DNA of 25,957 bases from Geobacter sp. (GTDB taxonomy: Bacteria > Desulfobacterota > Desulfuromonadia > Geobacterales > Geobacteraceae), in NCBI GenBank assembly GCA_003499925.1, contig DNRQ01000052.1, positions 1 to 25,957 on the forward strand. The letters are read 5' to 3'. Below, in pieces: positions 7,235 to 14,354 of the stretch. Position 1 is the first letter of the stretch, and each line of letters starts with the position of its first letter. Position numbers and translations under genes: made by a program. Below the pieces are notes generated by a model. It had not been told where the DNA came from. It did no database searches and was given only the letters and a program-made list of their open reading frames with translations.

Positions 7235-7340
7235 GTCCCCTCCCCCGGAGGGGGAGGGCCAGGGAGGGGGAATTCGCCCAATTCTTCAGAGAAGCCGCAC
7301 TCTTCCCCCCTCCCAACCTCCCCCCTCCGGGGGGAGGAGA
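7235..7340. repeat. C-rich dispersed hairpin repeat, copy A
   Basis: Two perfect hairpins (CCCTCCCCC/GGGGGAGGG at 7238-7258 and CCTCCCCCC/GGGGGGAGG at 7317-7337) flank a core containing GAAGCCGCACTCTT (7291-7304). The same 14-base core is found in inverse orientation at 9139-9152, so this is a repeat family. Confidence 0.75.
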
Positions 7341-7426
7341 GTTGGAAGTAGCTATGTAGAGATGGGCACTTTCCTGAGCCAAAGCGTCGCAGAGCGGCGT
7401 GGGGTGCTTCTGAGGAACTTCAAAGG

Positions 7427-7463
7427 CAAATCCCCCCTATCCCCCCTTTGTCAAAGGGGGGGA
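7427..7463. repeat. Short G/C hairpin repeat
   Basis: CCCCCCTTTG pairs with the AAAGGGGGG run that follows (7441-7462). An AAATCCCCCC half-site precedes it. It resembles small intergenic repeats seen in many genomes (from memory). Confidence 0.6.
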
Positions 7464-7666
7464 TCAGGTATCAGGAGCGCTGCAGCTAGGTAAAGTTCCT
7501 CTCCGACAAAACGTGCCTCAGGCGGGTTGGGTGCCAATCAGGAACCAGAATGGCCCAGCCGATCCCTCCGATGGGCAGGCGTGAGACAGGGGCCGCCACG
7601 TAGTGAGGCAGGAGCCGCGCCGTCTGCAGCCTGAGACCTTATTGTCCGGACAGCTGAGCTCCGTGG

Positions 7667-7696
7667 TTGACACAGGAAGCTCAAAAGGGTTAAAGT
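7667..7696 (+). promoter_or_regulatory. Likely promoter of the lipoprotein gene
   Basis: A perfect TTGACA (7667-7672) is followed after 18 bp by TAAAGT (7691-7696). Initiation here would leave an untranslated leader of about 225 bases before the GTG start. Confidence 0.55.
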
Positions 7697-7699
7697 ACG

Positions 7700-7929
7700 C
7701 AAGCTTGTCCGTTTTGAGTCAGCTTTTCAGCAAAATCGTGGACAGGAGAAACAGCCCGCCCCTGGACGGCGTACTGGTGGTAATCCAGACGCCGGCATCG
7801 GTTTGTTCACAGTATCCGCTACAAAACCAGAACAGTGGACTCTTCCTGGCCGGTTCTTGGCCCAGTGGGCGCCGCTGTGAGCGCCCTAATCCACCTGCTT
7901 CGGCATGCTGCCCATTAAAGGAGTCCTAC
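7700..7929 (+). other. Long leader region upstream of the lipoprotein gene
   Basis: The stretch is open in frame with the lipoprotein but has no good internal start. The strong RBS AAAGGAG at 7917-7923 shows that translation starts at its 3' end. I see no known riboswitch core; a small GGCGC...GCGCC hairpin is near 7869-7884. Confidence 0.4.
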
Positions 7930-9117
7930 GTGAAGCACCCGCACCTGTCCCGCAAGCACCAGCCGGTTACCCTTTTGCTGCTGGCTCTCGTTGCATTGCC
8001 CCTTTGCCTTTCCGGTTGCAAGGATAACAGCGCCAAGAGTGAGCACGCCACAGCATCTGCTGAAACCTTGAAGTACGGAACTTCGACCTCGGCGACGACG
8101 GCAACGCCTGCTCCGGCCGCTCCGGAAACTGCCGCTCCGGCGGCCGGCACCGCTCAGGGAACTCCTGAGGCCGGCTTCACCCAGCAAACAAGTGTCAGCC
8201 GCAACCCCAAAGCCGGAAAGGCGAAGACCGCCGCTGCGGCCGGCGCGGCTGCCGTGAAGTATCGCTCGGGCGAGGACCCCGATTTCGCCGCTAAAAAAGG
8301 GTGGCCGGTAAAGTCTCCGGCGCCGCTGCCGGGGTCGATCCTGCCGCAGAAGCGGATCGTCGCCTACTACGGCAACCCGCTCTCCAAACGGATGGGGGCG
8401 CTGGGCGAATTTCCCAAGGACGACATGCTGCAGCGGCTAAAGCGTGAGGCGGGGCGCTGGCAGGCGGCGGACCCCTCGCATCCGGTGCAGCCGGCACTGC
8501 ACCTGATCGCGGTGGTGGCCCAGGGCGAGCCGGGCAAGGCGGGGATGTACCGCATGATCATGCCCGACGCCGTCATCAACAAGGTTTATGGCTGGGCCAA
8601 GGAAGCGAACGCCATCATGTTCATCGATATCCAGACCGGCCATGACGACATCCGCGCCATCCTGCCGCGTTTCGAGTGGCTGCTGAAAAACCCCGACGTG
8701 CATCTGGGGATCGATCCGGAATTCAACCTGATCAAGAGCAGGGCCAAGCCGGGGAACAAGATCGGGACCTATGACGCGACCGACATAAACTACGCCTCCG
8801 GCTATCTCAGGGACCTGGTGAAGAAATACAACCTCCCCCCCAAGGTCCTGACCGTGCACCGGTTCACGCGTAACGGCGTCACCAACTCCCGCAACATCGT
8901 GCTGCGGCCCGAAGTGCAGATCGTCATGCACATGGACGGCTGGGGCGCCCCCTGGCTGAAACGGGACTCCTACAAGGACTACATCGTGGCCGAGCCGGTC
9001 CAGTTCACCGGATTCAAGCTCTTCTACCACAACGACACCAAGAAGGGGGATCCGCTGATGACGCCGGCGGATGTGCTCAAGCTGCACCCGAAGCCGATCT
9101 ACATACAGTATCAGTAA
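7930..9117 (+). CDS. Lipoprotein of unknown function
   Basis: This gene encodes a 395-residue lipoprotein. The GTG at 7930 follows AAAGGAG with a 6-base spacer and gives a classic type II signal peptide: a basic start, the hydrophobic core VTLLLLALVALPLC, and the lipobox LSGC with Cys30 as the lipidated residue. Residues 31 to about 125 are an Ala/Pro/Thr-rich linker (for example ATPAPAAPETAAPAAG). The globular domain from about residue 135 begins PLPGSILPQKRIVAYYGNPL and contains MFIDIQTGHDDI, HLGIDPEFNL and VLTVHRFTRNGV. The regular spacing of acidic and aromatic residues at strand ends suggests a TIM-barrel, glycosidase-like fold (inference). Serine or alanine after the Cys would favour outer-membrane sorting; here Lys follows. 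I do not recognise the family. C-rich repeats lie on both sides. Confidence 0.85.
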   Translation: MKHPHLSRKHQPVTLLLLALVALPLCLSGCKDNSAKSEHATASAETLKYGTSTSATTATPAPAAPETAAPAAGTAQGTPEAGFTQQTSVSRNPKAGKAKTAAAAGAAAVKYRSGEDPDFAAKKGWPVKSPAPLPGSILPQKRIVAYYGNPLSKRMGALGEFPKDDMLQRLKREAGRWQAADPSHPVQPALHLIAVVAQGEPGKAGMYRMIMPDAVINKVYGWAKEANAIMFIDIQTGHDDIRAILPRFEWLLKNPDVHLGIDPEFNLIKSRAKPGNKIGTYDATDINYASGYLRDLVKKYNLPPKVLTVHRFTRNGVTNSRNIVLRPEVQIVMHMDGWGAPWLKRDSYKDYIVAEPVQFTGFKLFYHNDTKKGDPLMTPADVLKLHPKPIYIQYQ

Positions 9118-9138
9118 GGGTGTAGCAGTACGCCTGAA

Positions 9139-9305
9139 AGAGTGCGGCTTCTTGCCAAGAACAGAGCAGGCTCCCCCTCCCTAACCCTCCCCCTCCGGGG
9201 GAGGGGACTTTTTCCCCTCCCAAAAGCCTGAACCAGGAACACGCTGATCTTTCGCTGATCCACTCCCTCCCCTTCAAGGGGAGGGTCGGGGTGGGGATGG
9301 GGGAG
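9139..9305. repeat. C-rich dispersed hairpin repeat, copy B
   Basis: This copy contains the core AAGAGTGCGGCTTC (9139-9152), the hairpin CCCTCCCC-CTCC-GGGGGAGGGG near 9184-9206, and a second arm CCCTCCCCTT/AAGGGGAGGG near 9264-9285. It is inverted relative to the copy at 7235-7340, so the two flank the lipoprotein gene as an inverted pair. Confidence 0.7.
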
Positions 9306-9313
9306 AACCGCAT

Positions 9314-9330
9314 GGTGGGCACGGCCCACC
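9314..9330. repeat. GGTGGGC hairpin repeat
   Basis: GGTGGGC-ACG-GCCCACC is a perfect 7-bp hairpin followed by CTAC. From memory, GGTGGGC...GCCCACCCTAC is a widespread intergenic repeat word. Confidence 0.5.
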
Positions 9331-9403
9331 CTACATTTGTTACTGCAGTGTGGGCCGGTGGGCGAATGATTACTCGCCCCTGCGCCTCTACAGCTACCGA
9401 GCA

Positions 9404-9448
9404 GGATGTCAGGGCCAGTCAAAAAGGGGATTTCAGGACCAGTCAAAA
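9404..9448. repeat. 24-bp tandem duplication over the NRDE gene end
   Basis: GGATGTCAGGGCCAGTC... (9404-9424) and GGATTTCAGGACCAGTC... (9428-9448) match at 19 of 21 positions with a 24-base period. The second copy contains the NRDE stop codon (9433-9435); the first encodes a second FDW-x-stop in the same frame. Confidence 0.7.
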
Positions 9449-10191
9449 CAGACCTTGGTGTCGCGCGCGCCGCCACCATCGAAGCTGCGTTCCACGAAGG
9501 TTGCCTGACCGTCCCGGTCGACGAGAAGTATGCTGGAGGAGCGAGTGCCGTAACGCTCGCCGGTGATGAAGATGGAGGAAAGAAGCCTTTCCGTTTCGAG
9601 ACCTACGCCGGTATCGGGAAGCTGATCATCCGGAGCCTTGCTGCTGTCGGCGAGTATGGCGAAAAGCTCTTCCGCAGAGAAGTCGCCTGCCCCCAGCACG
9701 CGGGCCAGAGATGCCTTGCCCCGCAGCACCTTCGGCCACGGCGTGTTCAGCAGGTGGTTGCTCAAACCGTGAACGCCGGGGGGAATGGTGACGATTTCGT
9801 CGCTCTTGTTAGAGTAGCAGTAGAGCCGGCCCGGATCCCCCAGAAGCAGGTTGTAGCCGCTGTAGTGGACCCCTTTGCCGCGCAGCCGTTCAAGATACTC
9901 CTCCGCAGTCGTCTCCCCCTTCAGAAATTCACTCACCAGCTCGCCGCGGGACCGGCCATGCACGCCGGGGAGCTTCGGCTGCCGGTAGTTGGTCAGGGCC
10001 GCTATACGCCCGGTGCTGGTTACTCCCAGCCAGGTTCCCCCATGGACCAGGTCCCTCCCCGCGAAAAGATGGGCGGCATCCTCCCAGTAAGCGGCCGCAG
10101 CCGTCGGGCGCTGGTAGAACTCATCCCTGTTGACCGCCAGAATCAGGGGGTACCGGGGATGTACCTGGTAGGCAAGTAGAAGTGTGCACAT
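9433..10191 (-). CDS. NRDE (TANGO2) family protein
   Basis: This is a 252-residue member of the NRDE/TANGO2 (DUF833) family. The name comes from the Asn-Arg-Asp-Glu motif, present here at 21-24 within LILAVNRDEFYQRPT. The protein begins MCTLLLAY, so removal of Met1 would expose Cys2. This position is conserved in the family and resembles the nucleophile of Ntn hydrolases (family knowledge; activity not established). Other expected blocks are GGTWLGVTSTGRIAALTNYR (51-70) and HGLSNHLLNTPWPKV. Eukaryotic TANGO2 is implicated in lipid and haem handling, but the bacterial role is unclear. The ATG lies 14 bp after the PilZ gene stop, so the two form a likely operon. The 3' end lies in a 24-bp tandem duplication. 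Confidence 0.92.
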   Translation of the reverse strand: MCTLLLAYQVHPRYPLILAVNRDEFYQRPTAAAAYWEDAAHLFAGRDLVHGGTWLGVTSTGRIAALTNYRQPKLPGVHGRSRGELVSEFLKGETTAEEYLERLRGKGVHYSGYNLLLGDPGRLYCYSNKSDEIVTIPPGVHGLSNHLLNTPWPKVLRGKASLARVLGAGDFSAEELFAILADSSKAPDDQLPDTGVGLETERLLSSIFITGERYGTRSSSILLVDRDGQATFVERSFDGGGARDTKVCFDWS

Positions 10192-10205
10192 GGCTCATCC
10201 TGCAA

Positions 10206-10886
10206 TCAGTACAGCCGTTGAATCTCCTTCTCCTGATCCTCGGAAAGCCTTTCGAAGCTCATTCCCAGGCCGGCAATGCAGCGTGCCTGCCCCCATTCGA
10301 CCGACCAGCAGACTTTCGCGGCGATCGGTGACTGGTCGGATAGATCGATGAAGCGCAGCCACAGGGTCCTGCCAACCTCGAAGCTCTGCATGGTGTGCAG
10401 GAAAAAGCCTCCCGGAGAGACGTTGACCGTAAAAGCCTTCGAGGTATTTTCCGCGGCAAAGGTACCGTCGGGAGACAGAAGCACGTTCAGATTGATCGGC
10501 TTTCTCTTGTACCTGCGCAGCTGTCTTGCAGGGAAGGTTCTGCACCGGTTGTCGATAAAAGATTTCAGTGCTGACTCTGCATCCGGAGAAAATGTCTGCT
10601 CCAGGGGACTCAGCTTGATTCTCTTCTGTTTCGTTTCCCATTTCACCCGCAGCACCGGATAGAGATTGATGCAGTCATAGGCAATGACCTTCTCCTCCTT
10701 GCTGCAGCGGACCAGTGTCAGGATATCGATGACCAGCCCGCTGTAGGCGTTCTCTACTGCCAGCCGTGACATCTGGTCGAAGGACGGCACCATGTCATAT
10801 GCGACCCCGAGTTGCGACAGAGCATCGCTGTAGGCCTTGCCTGCTTCGGCATCATTGACGACTATGAGTATCCTGGTATCGGCCAT
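10206..10886 (-). CDS. PilZ-domain protein with receiver-like N-terminus
   Basis: This is a 226-residue cytosolic protein, probably a cyclic di-GMP effector. The C-terminal PilZ domain (about 122-226) carries both binding motifs: RRYKR at 124-128 (RxxxR) and NVSPGG at 155-160 (D/N-x-S-x-x-G). It ends with the GLGMSFERLS strand typical of the family. The N-terminal part (1 to about 110) begins TRILIVVNDAEAGKAYSDAL, resembling a CheY-like receiver strand and helix. The usual phospho-acceptor region (LVIDILTLVR, 51-60) has Asp54 but lacks the normal surroundings, so this domain is probably degenerate. The ATG at 10886 has a GAAGGAAA site about 11 bases upstream. A good promoter faces the gene, and NRDE follows after 14 bp. 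The partner controlled by c-di-GMP is unknown. Confidence 0.9.
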   Translation of the reverse strand: MADTRILIVVNDAEAGKAYSDALSQLGVAYDMVPSFDQMSRLAVENAYSGLVIDILTLVRCSKEEKVIAYDCINLYPVLRVKWETKQKRIKLSPLEQTFSPDAESALKSFIDNRCRTFPARQLRRYKRKPINLNVLLSPDGTFAAENTSKAFTVNVSPGGFFLHTMQSFEVGRTLWLRFIDLSDQSPIAAKVCWSVEWGQARCIAGLGMSFERLSEDQEKEIQRLY

Positions 10887-11004
10887 CCGGTATCGGTTTC
10901 CTTCGTTGCTTGAATAGCCTGGAATTTACGGCAAAAGCTGGGAGAACCTTATGGAACGCGGGTTGTGACAGGGAGCGCGAACATCCCCGAAAATATCCAG
11001 CTAC

Positions 11005-11032
11005 ACTATAACCTTTCCAAAACGAACTTCAA
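11005..11032 (-). promoter_or_regulatory. Sigma-70 promoter of the PilZ-NRDE operon
   Basis: TTGAAG (11027-11032) and TATAGT (11005-11010) are separated by 16 bp on the minus strand, leaving a leader of about 110 bases. The promoter is divergent from that of the carrier-protein operon, about 80 bp away. Confidence 0.6.
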
Positions 11033-11113
11033 ACAGGTTTCTTCCACCTGACACGATCGACGGAATCCCCCGAGAAGGGAGCGGCGAACGGGCGCGCAAG
11101 CCCCGGCACGATT

Positions 11114-11141
11114 TTGACTTTACCGCGATTCACGCTACAAT
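11114..11141 (+). promoter_or_regulatory. Sigma-70 promoter of the carrier-protein operon
   Basis: TTGACT (11114-11119) and TACAAT (11136-11141) are separated by 16 bp, each one base from consensus. This is the strongest promoter match upstream of the five-gene operon. Confidence 0.75.
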
Positions 11142-11147
11142 CATCAA

Positions 11148-11320
11148 CATTGAAAAGCCTTAATCGGCCCGAAGCAAGGCAGAGCAGAGCCGCAGCGCAA
11201 TACGAGCAAAAAGCGCCCTGGTCCGGCTGACTTTGGTGCGCAACTGGACTCCGGGAATGATCAACGAGCTGCAGCGGCATCCGCGAATCCGTCGCCATTG
11301 TGTCTATAGGAGAACTCGTC
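11148..11320 (+). other. About 170-base leader of the carrier-protein operon
   Basis: No known riboswitch was recognised. A 24-codon frame (11257-11331, beginning MINELQRHPRIRRH) overlaps the carrier-protein start but has only a poor RBS, so it may be chance. The real RBS, AGGAG, is at 11308-11312. Confidence 0.4.
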
Positions 11321-11593
11321 ATGCAGGTTGACACCAAACTCATCAAACTCATTGAATTCATCAAGAAGGATCTTGCCAGGGGCAAAGGTATCGGCGATCT
11401 CAGTGAGACGGACGATCTGGTCGAGGCGGAAGTCATGGATTCACTGGGGATCATGAAACTGATCCTTTTCCTGGAGGACAACTTCTCGATAAAGATTTCC
11501 GACGACGACCTGACACTGGAAAACTTCCGTTCCATCGAGACCATTTACTCCCTGGCGGAAACGAAAATCCAAGAGGGAGGTCGCACATCATGA
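11321..11593 (+). CDS. Stand-alone acyl/peptidyl carrier protein
   Basis: This is a 90-residue carrier protein that holds an acyl or aminoacyl group on a phosphopantetheine arm for the enzymes of the operon. The attachment motif EVMDSLGIMKLI has Ser41 in the conserved D-S-L context, on the second helix as expected. Helix 1 (TKLIKLIEFIKKDLA) and the final helix (NFRSIETIYSLAETKIQE) complete the four-helix fold. The protein differs from the housekeeping fatty-acid carrier, which usually carries GADSLD. The ATG at 11321 has AGGAG eight bases upstream; a GTG at 11300 in the same frame lies ahead of this RBS and is rejected. The stop overlaps the next ATG by four bases. It is the first gene of a five-gene operon, suggesting dedicated use in small-molecule synthesis. 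Confidence 0.92.
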   Translation: MQVDTKLIKLIEFIKKDLARGKGIGDLSETDDLVEAEVMDSLGIMKLILFLEDNFSIKISDDDLTLENFRSIETIYSLAETKIQEGGRTS

Positions 11594-12738
11594 ACTTTTC
11601 CCTTACCGATACGCAGCTTCTCCAGTGGGAGAGCATTGTCGACTTCTCCAGGCGCGAGCTCAACTCCGAAATCCGCGACAACGACCAGCAGGGGCAGTTC
11701 CCCCTGGAAAACTGGCAGAAGTGCGCGGAGATGGGGCTGCTTGGCCTGCTCACCCCCGAGGAGTACGGAGGCCTCGGCGAGGATCTTCTTTCCTGTGCCG
11801 TCTCGATCGAGGCGCTCAGCTACGGATGCGAGGACAGCGGGCTGGTCCATGCCATAATCACGCAACTTTGCTGCATAGTCCTGCTCAACCTGTATGGTTC
11901 GGCGCAGCAAAAGCAGCAATACCTCGGGAAGCTCTCCTGCGGGGAGCTGATAGCCGCCCAGTCGATAACGGAGCCCGATGCCGGTTCCGACGTGCTGTCG
12001 ATGCGCACCAAGGTGGACAGCAACGGCTCCGGCTACTCCCTCTCGGGCGGCAAGGTGTTCATCTCCAACGGTCCCCTGGCCGGAGTGGTGATCGTCTTCG
12101 CCAAAAACGGCGAGGGGAAGTCGTCCTTCGGCGGCGACATCTCCTGCTTCCTGATCGAAAGGGGGACCGCCGGGTTCAGCGTGGGGAAACCGCTGGCGAA
12201 AATGGGGCTGAGAACGCTGCAAAACAGCGAGCTGTTCTTCGACGACGCCTGCGTCCCGGCCCAAATGATGCTGGGCAAGAGCGGTCACGGCATGTTCATC
12301 TTCAACGAGGCGATCGAGTGGGAGCGCGTGCTTATGACCGCCTCGCACCTAGGCACCATGGAAAGGGTGCTGGGAAAGTGCGTCGAGTACGTAAAAACGC
12401 GCAAGCAGTTCGGCAGGGAGATCGGCAAGAACCAGTCGATATCCAACAAGATCGGCGACATGAAGGTCAACCTCGAGCTGGGCAAACTGATGCTGTACAA
12501 GATGGCGTGGCTCAAGGATCAGGGGAAAAGGGCCACGCTGGAGGCGTCGGTGGGCAAACTGTTCGTCAGCGAAAGCCTGAAAAGCAGCTGCCTCGATGCG
12601 GTGCAGATCCACGGCGGTTACGGCTACATGCAGGAATGCGACCTGGAGAGGGACCTCAGGGACAGTATCGCGGCGACCATCTATTCGGGAACCTCCGAAA
12701 TGCAGCGCAACATCATAGCCAGGATGCTGGGACTCTAA
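11590..12738 (+). CDS. Acyl-CoA dehydrogenase-family flavoenzyme, probably acting on the carrier protein
   Basis: This is a 382-residue FAD enzyme of the acyl-CoA dehydrogenase superfamily. The usual blocks are present: AAQSITEPDAGSD (122-134), LSGGKVFISNG (151-161) for FAD and substrate binding, TRKQFGREIGKNQSISNK (270-287), and QIHGGYGY (339-346). The C-terminal motif is IYSGTSEMQR, where medium-chain enzymes have the catalytic Glu in YEGTS; here that position is Ser366. Instead Glu245 in EWERVL sits at the position used by isovaleryl-CoA dehydrogenase and by the prolyl-carrier-protein oxidases of pyrrole biosynthesis. That fits oxidation of a tethered aminoacyl thioester rather than fatty acid degradation (inference). 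The gene overlaps the carrier-protein gene by 4 bases and the adenylation gene by 1 base. No electron-transfer flavoprotein genes are nearby, so the electron acceptor is not shown. Confidence 0.92.
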   Translation: MNFSLTDTQLLQWESIVDFSRRELNSEIRDNDQQGQFPLENWQKCAEMGLLGLLTPEEYGGLGEDLLSCAVSIEALSYGCEDSGLVHAIITQLCCIVLLNLYGSAQQKQQYLGKLSCGELIAAQSITEPDAGSDVLSMRTKVDSNGSGYSLSGGKVFISNGPLAGVVIVFAKNGEGKSSFGGDISCFLIERGTAGFSVGKPLAKMGLRTLQNSELFFDDACVPAQMMLGKSGHGMFIFNEAIEWERVLMTASHLGTMERVLGKCVEYVKTRKQFGREIGKNQSISNKIGDMKVNLELGKLMLYKMAWLKDQGKRATLEASVGKLFVSESLKSSCLDAVQIHGGYGYMQECDLERDLRDSIAATIYSGTSEMQRNIIARMLGL

Positions 12739-14354
12739 TGGGCAATTATCTTCTGCAGAGCTACCTTATCGAGAGCCGGAGGGCCGATCCGGGAAAACCG
12801 GCCCTGGTCGACGAGCACGGTTCCATGACCTATGACCTGCTCCATGCCGATTCGAACCGTATGGCGCACTGCCTGGCGGCCGGCGGTGTGACCCGCCAGG
12901 ATCGTGTGGTTATCTGCATGAAGCGCTCCTCCTTGGTGGTCATGTCGATGCTGGGGATCCTGAAAGCGGACGCGGTCTACGTCCCCGTTGACGCCAAGGC
13001 GCCCGCGGAGCGGCTCTTCAAGGTGATCGCCGACAGCCGGCCCGGCGCCCTGATCTGTGAAGAAGCCCTGCTGCCGGTACTGGCCGGCGCCGGGGAGAGC
13101 ATGCAGAGCCTCCGCCTGCTGGTCGTTTTCGGGGCGAAGAGCGGCGCCGGATGCGCGATCGGCATTCCGGTGCTCCGCTGGGAAGAGCTCTCCACCGCCA
13201 CCGCAGAGCCCCCCCCATACAGGAACATCGATACCGATGCCGCCTACATCCTGTACACCTCCGGTTCCACGGGGAGTCCCAAGGGGGTGGTCATCTCCCA
13301 CCTGAATGTGATCAACTACATAGAGTGGGCGGTGCAATGCTTCGGAATCGGGAGCCGGGACCGCGTCCTCGGCACCGCCCCGTTTCACTTCGACATGTCG
13401 ACCTTCGATATCTTCACGGCCCTCAAGGCCGGCGCCACGCTTTGCATCGCACCCGAACGGAGCCTCCTCTTTCCGGGGAAGCTTCTCGACCTGATCGAGA
13501 GGGAGGCGATCACCCTCTGGAAAGGTGTCTCCTCCTTGCTCATGTACCTCTCCAGCACCGGTTCCCTCAAAGAGGATCGCATCCCCTCCCTGGAAAAGGT
13601 GCTCTTTGGCGGGGAAGTCCTCCCCACCCGGCACCTGATGAACTGGATGAGCATCTACCCGTCGAAGCGCTTCTACAACGTGTACGGCCCCACCGAGGCT
13701 ACCGGGATCTCCGCGTATCATCCTGTCGAGGCAGCGCCCGCGAGCGTCGATGAGGCGATCCCGATCGGGAAGGCGTGCTCCAATACCGAGATCTTCGTGC
13801 TGACCGACGAGGACCGTCTCGCCAGGGTCGGGGAAACGGGGGAGCTCTGCATCCGCGGTTCGGGGCTCAGTCCCGGGTACTGGAATGACGCGGAGAAAAC
13901 GGCGCGCGCCTTCGTCCCCAACCCGTTGGGATGCACGGCGCACGACCGTATCTACCGCACCGGCGACCTCGCCAGAGTGAGGGAGGACGGCGTCCTCGAG
14001 TACCTGGGGAGGAAGGATTTCCAGGTCAAGTTCATGGGGTACCGGATCGAGATGTTCGAGGTGGAAAGGGCGATCCTCTCGCTGGAGAACATCCACCAGG
14101 CGGCGGTACTTTTGTGCAACTGCGCCCAGAGCGAACTCTCCGAACTGGTCGCCTTCATCGAGGGTCCCCAGGCGGCGGATGCGGATGCCATCTTGCAGGG
14201 CCTGGGGCGATCGCTTCCGTCCTACATGCTCCCCAAGCAGATCATCCCGTTGGAAAGGATTCCGCTCACCGACCGGGGGAAAACGGATCGGGCCGCCCTG
14301 CAGGCTTACTACCAGAGACACATGCAAAACGGCGCCAAAGAGGATATCGGATGA
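12738..14354 (+). CDS. Free-standing NRPS-type adenylation enzyme (amino acid--carrier protein ligase)
   Basis: This is a 538-residue adenylate-forming enzyme that should activate an amino acid with ATP and load it on the carrier protein. Core motifs are in order: A3 LYTSGSTGSPKG (172-183), A4 FHFDMSTFDIF (216-226), A5 NVYGPTEAT (314-322), A7 YRTGDLAR (406-413), A8 GRKDFQVKFMGYRIE (424-438) and A10 PLTDRGKTDR (509-518) with catalytic Lys515. Asp219 in A4 matches Asp235 of GrsA, which binds an alpha-amino group. The pocket residues by manual alignment are D-M-F-S-L-G-V-G-I-K; I cannot translate this into a substrate. It has no condensation, carrier or thioesterase domain of its own. The ATG overlaps the previous TAA by one base. 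The same frame is open far upstream, but that part is the shadow of the dehydrogenase gene. Confidence 0.93.
   Translation: MGNYLLQSYLIESRRADPGKPALVDEHGSMTYDLLHADSNRMAHCLAAGGVTRQDRVVICMKRSSLVVMSMLGILKADAVYVPVDAKAPAERLFKVIADSRPGALICEEALLPVLAGAGESMQSLRLLVVFGAKSGAGCAIGIPVLRWEELSTATAEPPPYRNIDTDAAYILYTSGSTGSPKGVVISHLNVINYIEWAVQCFGIGSRDRVLGTAPFHFDMSTFDIFTALKAGATLCIAPERSLLFPGKLLDLIEREAITLWKGVSSLLMYLSSTGSLKEDRIPSLEKVLFGGEVLPTRHLMNWMSIYPSKRFYNVYGPTEATGISAYHPVEAAPASVDEAIPIGKACSNTEIFVLTDEDRLARVGETGELCIRGSGLSPGYWNDAEKTARAFVPNPLGCTAHDRIYRTGDLARVREDGVLEYLGRKDFQVKFMGYRIEMFEVERAILSLENIHQAAVLLCNCAQSELSELVAFIEGPQAADADAILQGLGRSLPSYMLPKQIIPLERIPLTDRGKTDRAALQAYYQRHMQNGAKEDIG

Noticed and set aside
7700..7929. GEMM-type cyclic di-GMP riboswitch in the lipoprotein leader
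   Set aside because: These are common in Geobacter-like genomes, but the conserved core words were not found here.
9406..10179. 257-codon plus-strand frame opposite the NRDE gene
   Set aside because: The minus strand has the NRDE motif and family blocks; the plus frame shows none.
11625..12737. Possible N-terminal extension of the adenylation enzyme
   Set aside because: The frame is open through the dehydrogenase gene but encodes Arg/Gly-rich nonsense; the TAATG overlap gives the natural start at 12738.
12735..14327. 530-codon minus-strand open frame opposite the adenylation gene
   Set aside because: The plus strand carries all adenylation motifs in order; the antisense product has no recognisable domain and a low-complexity composition.
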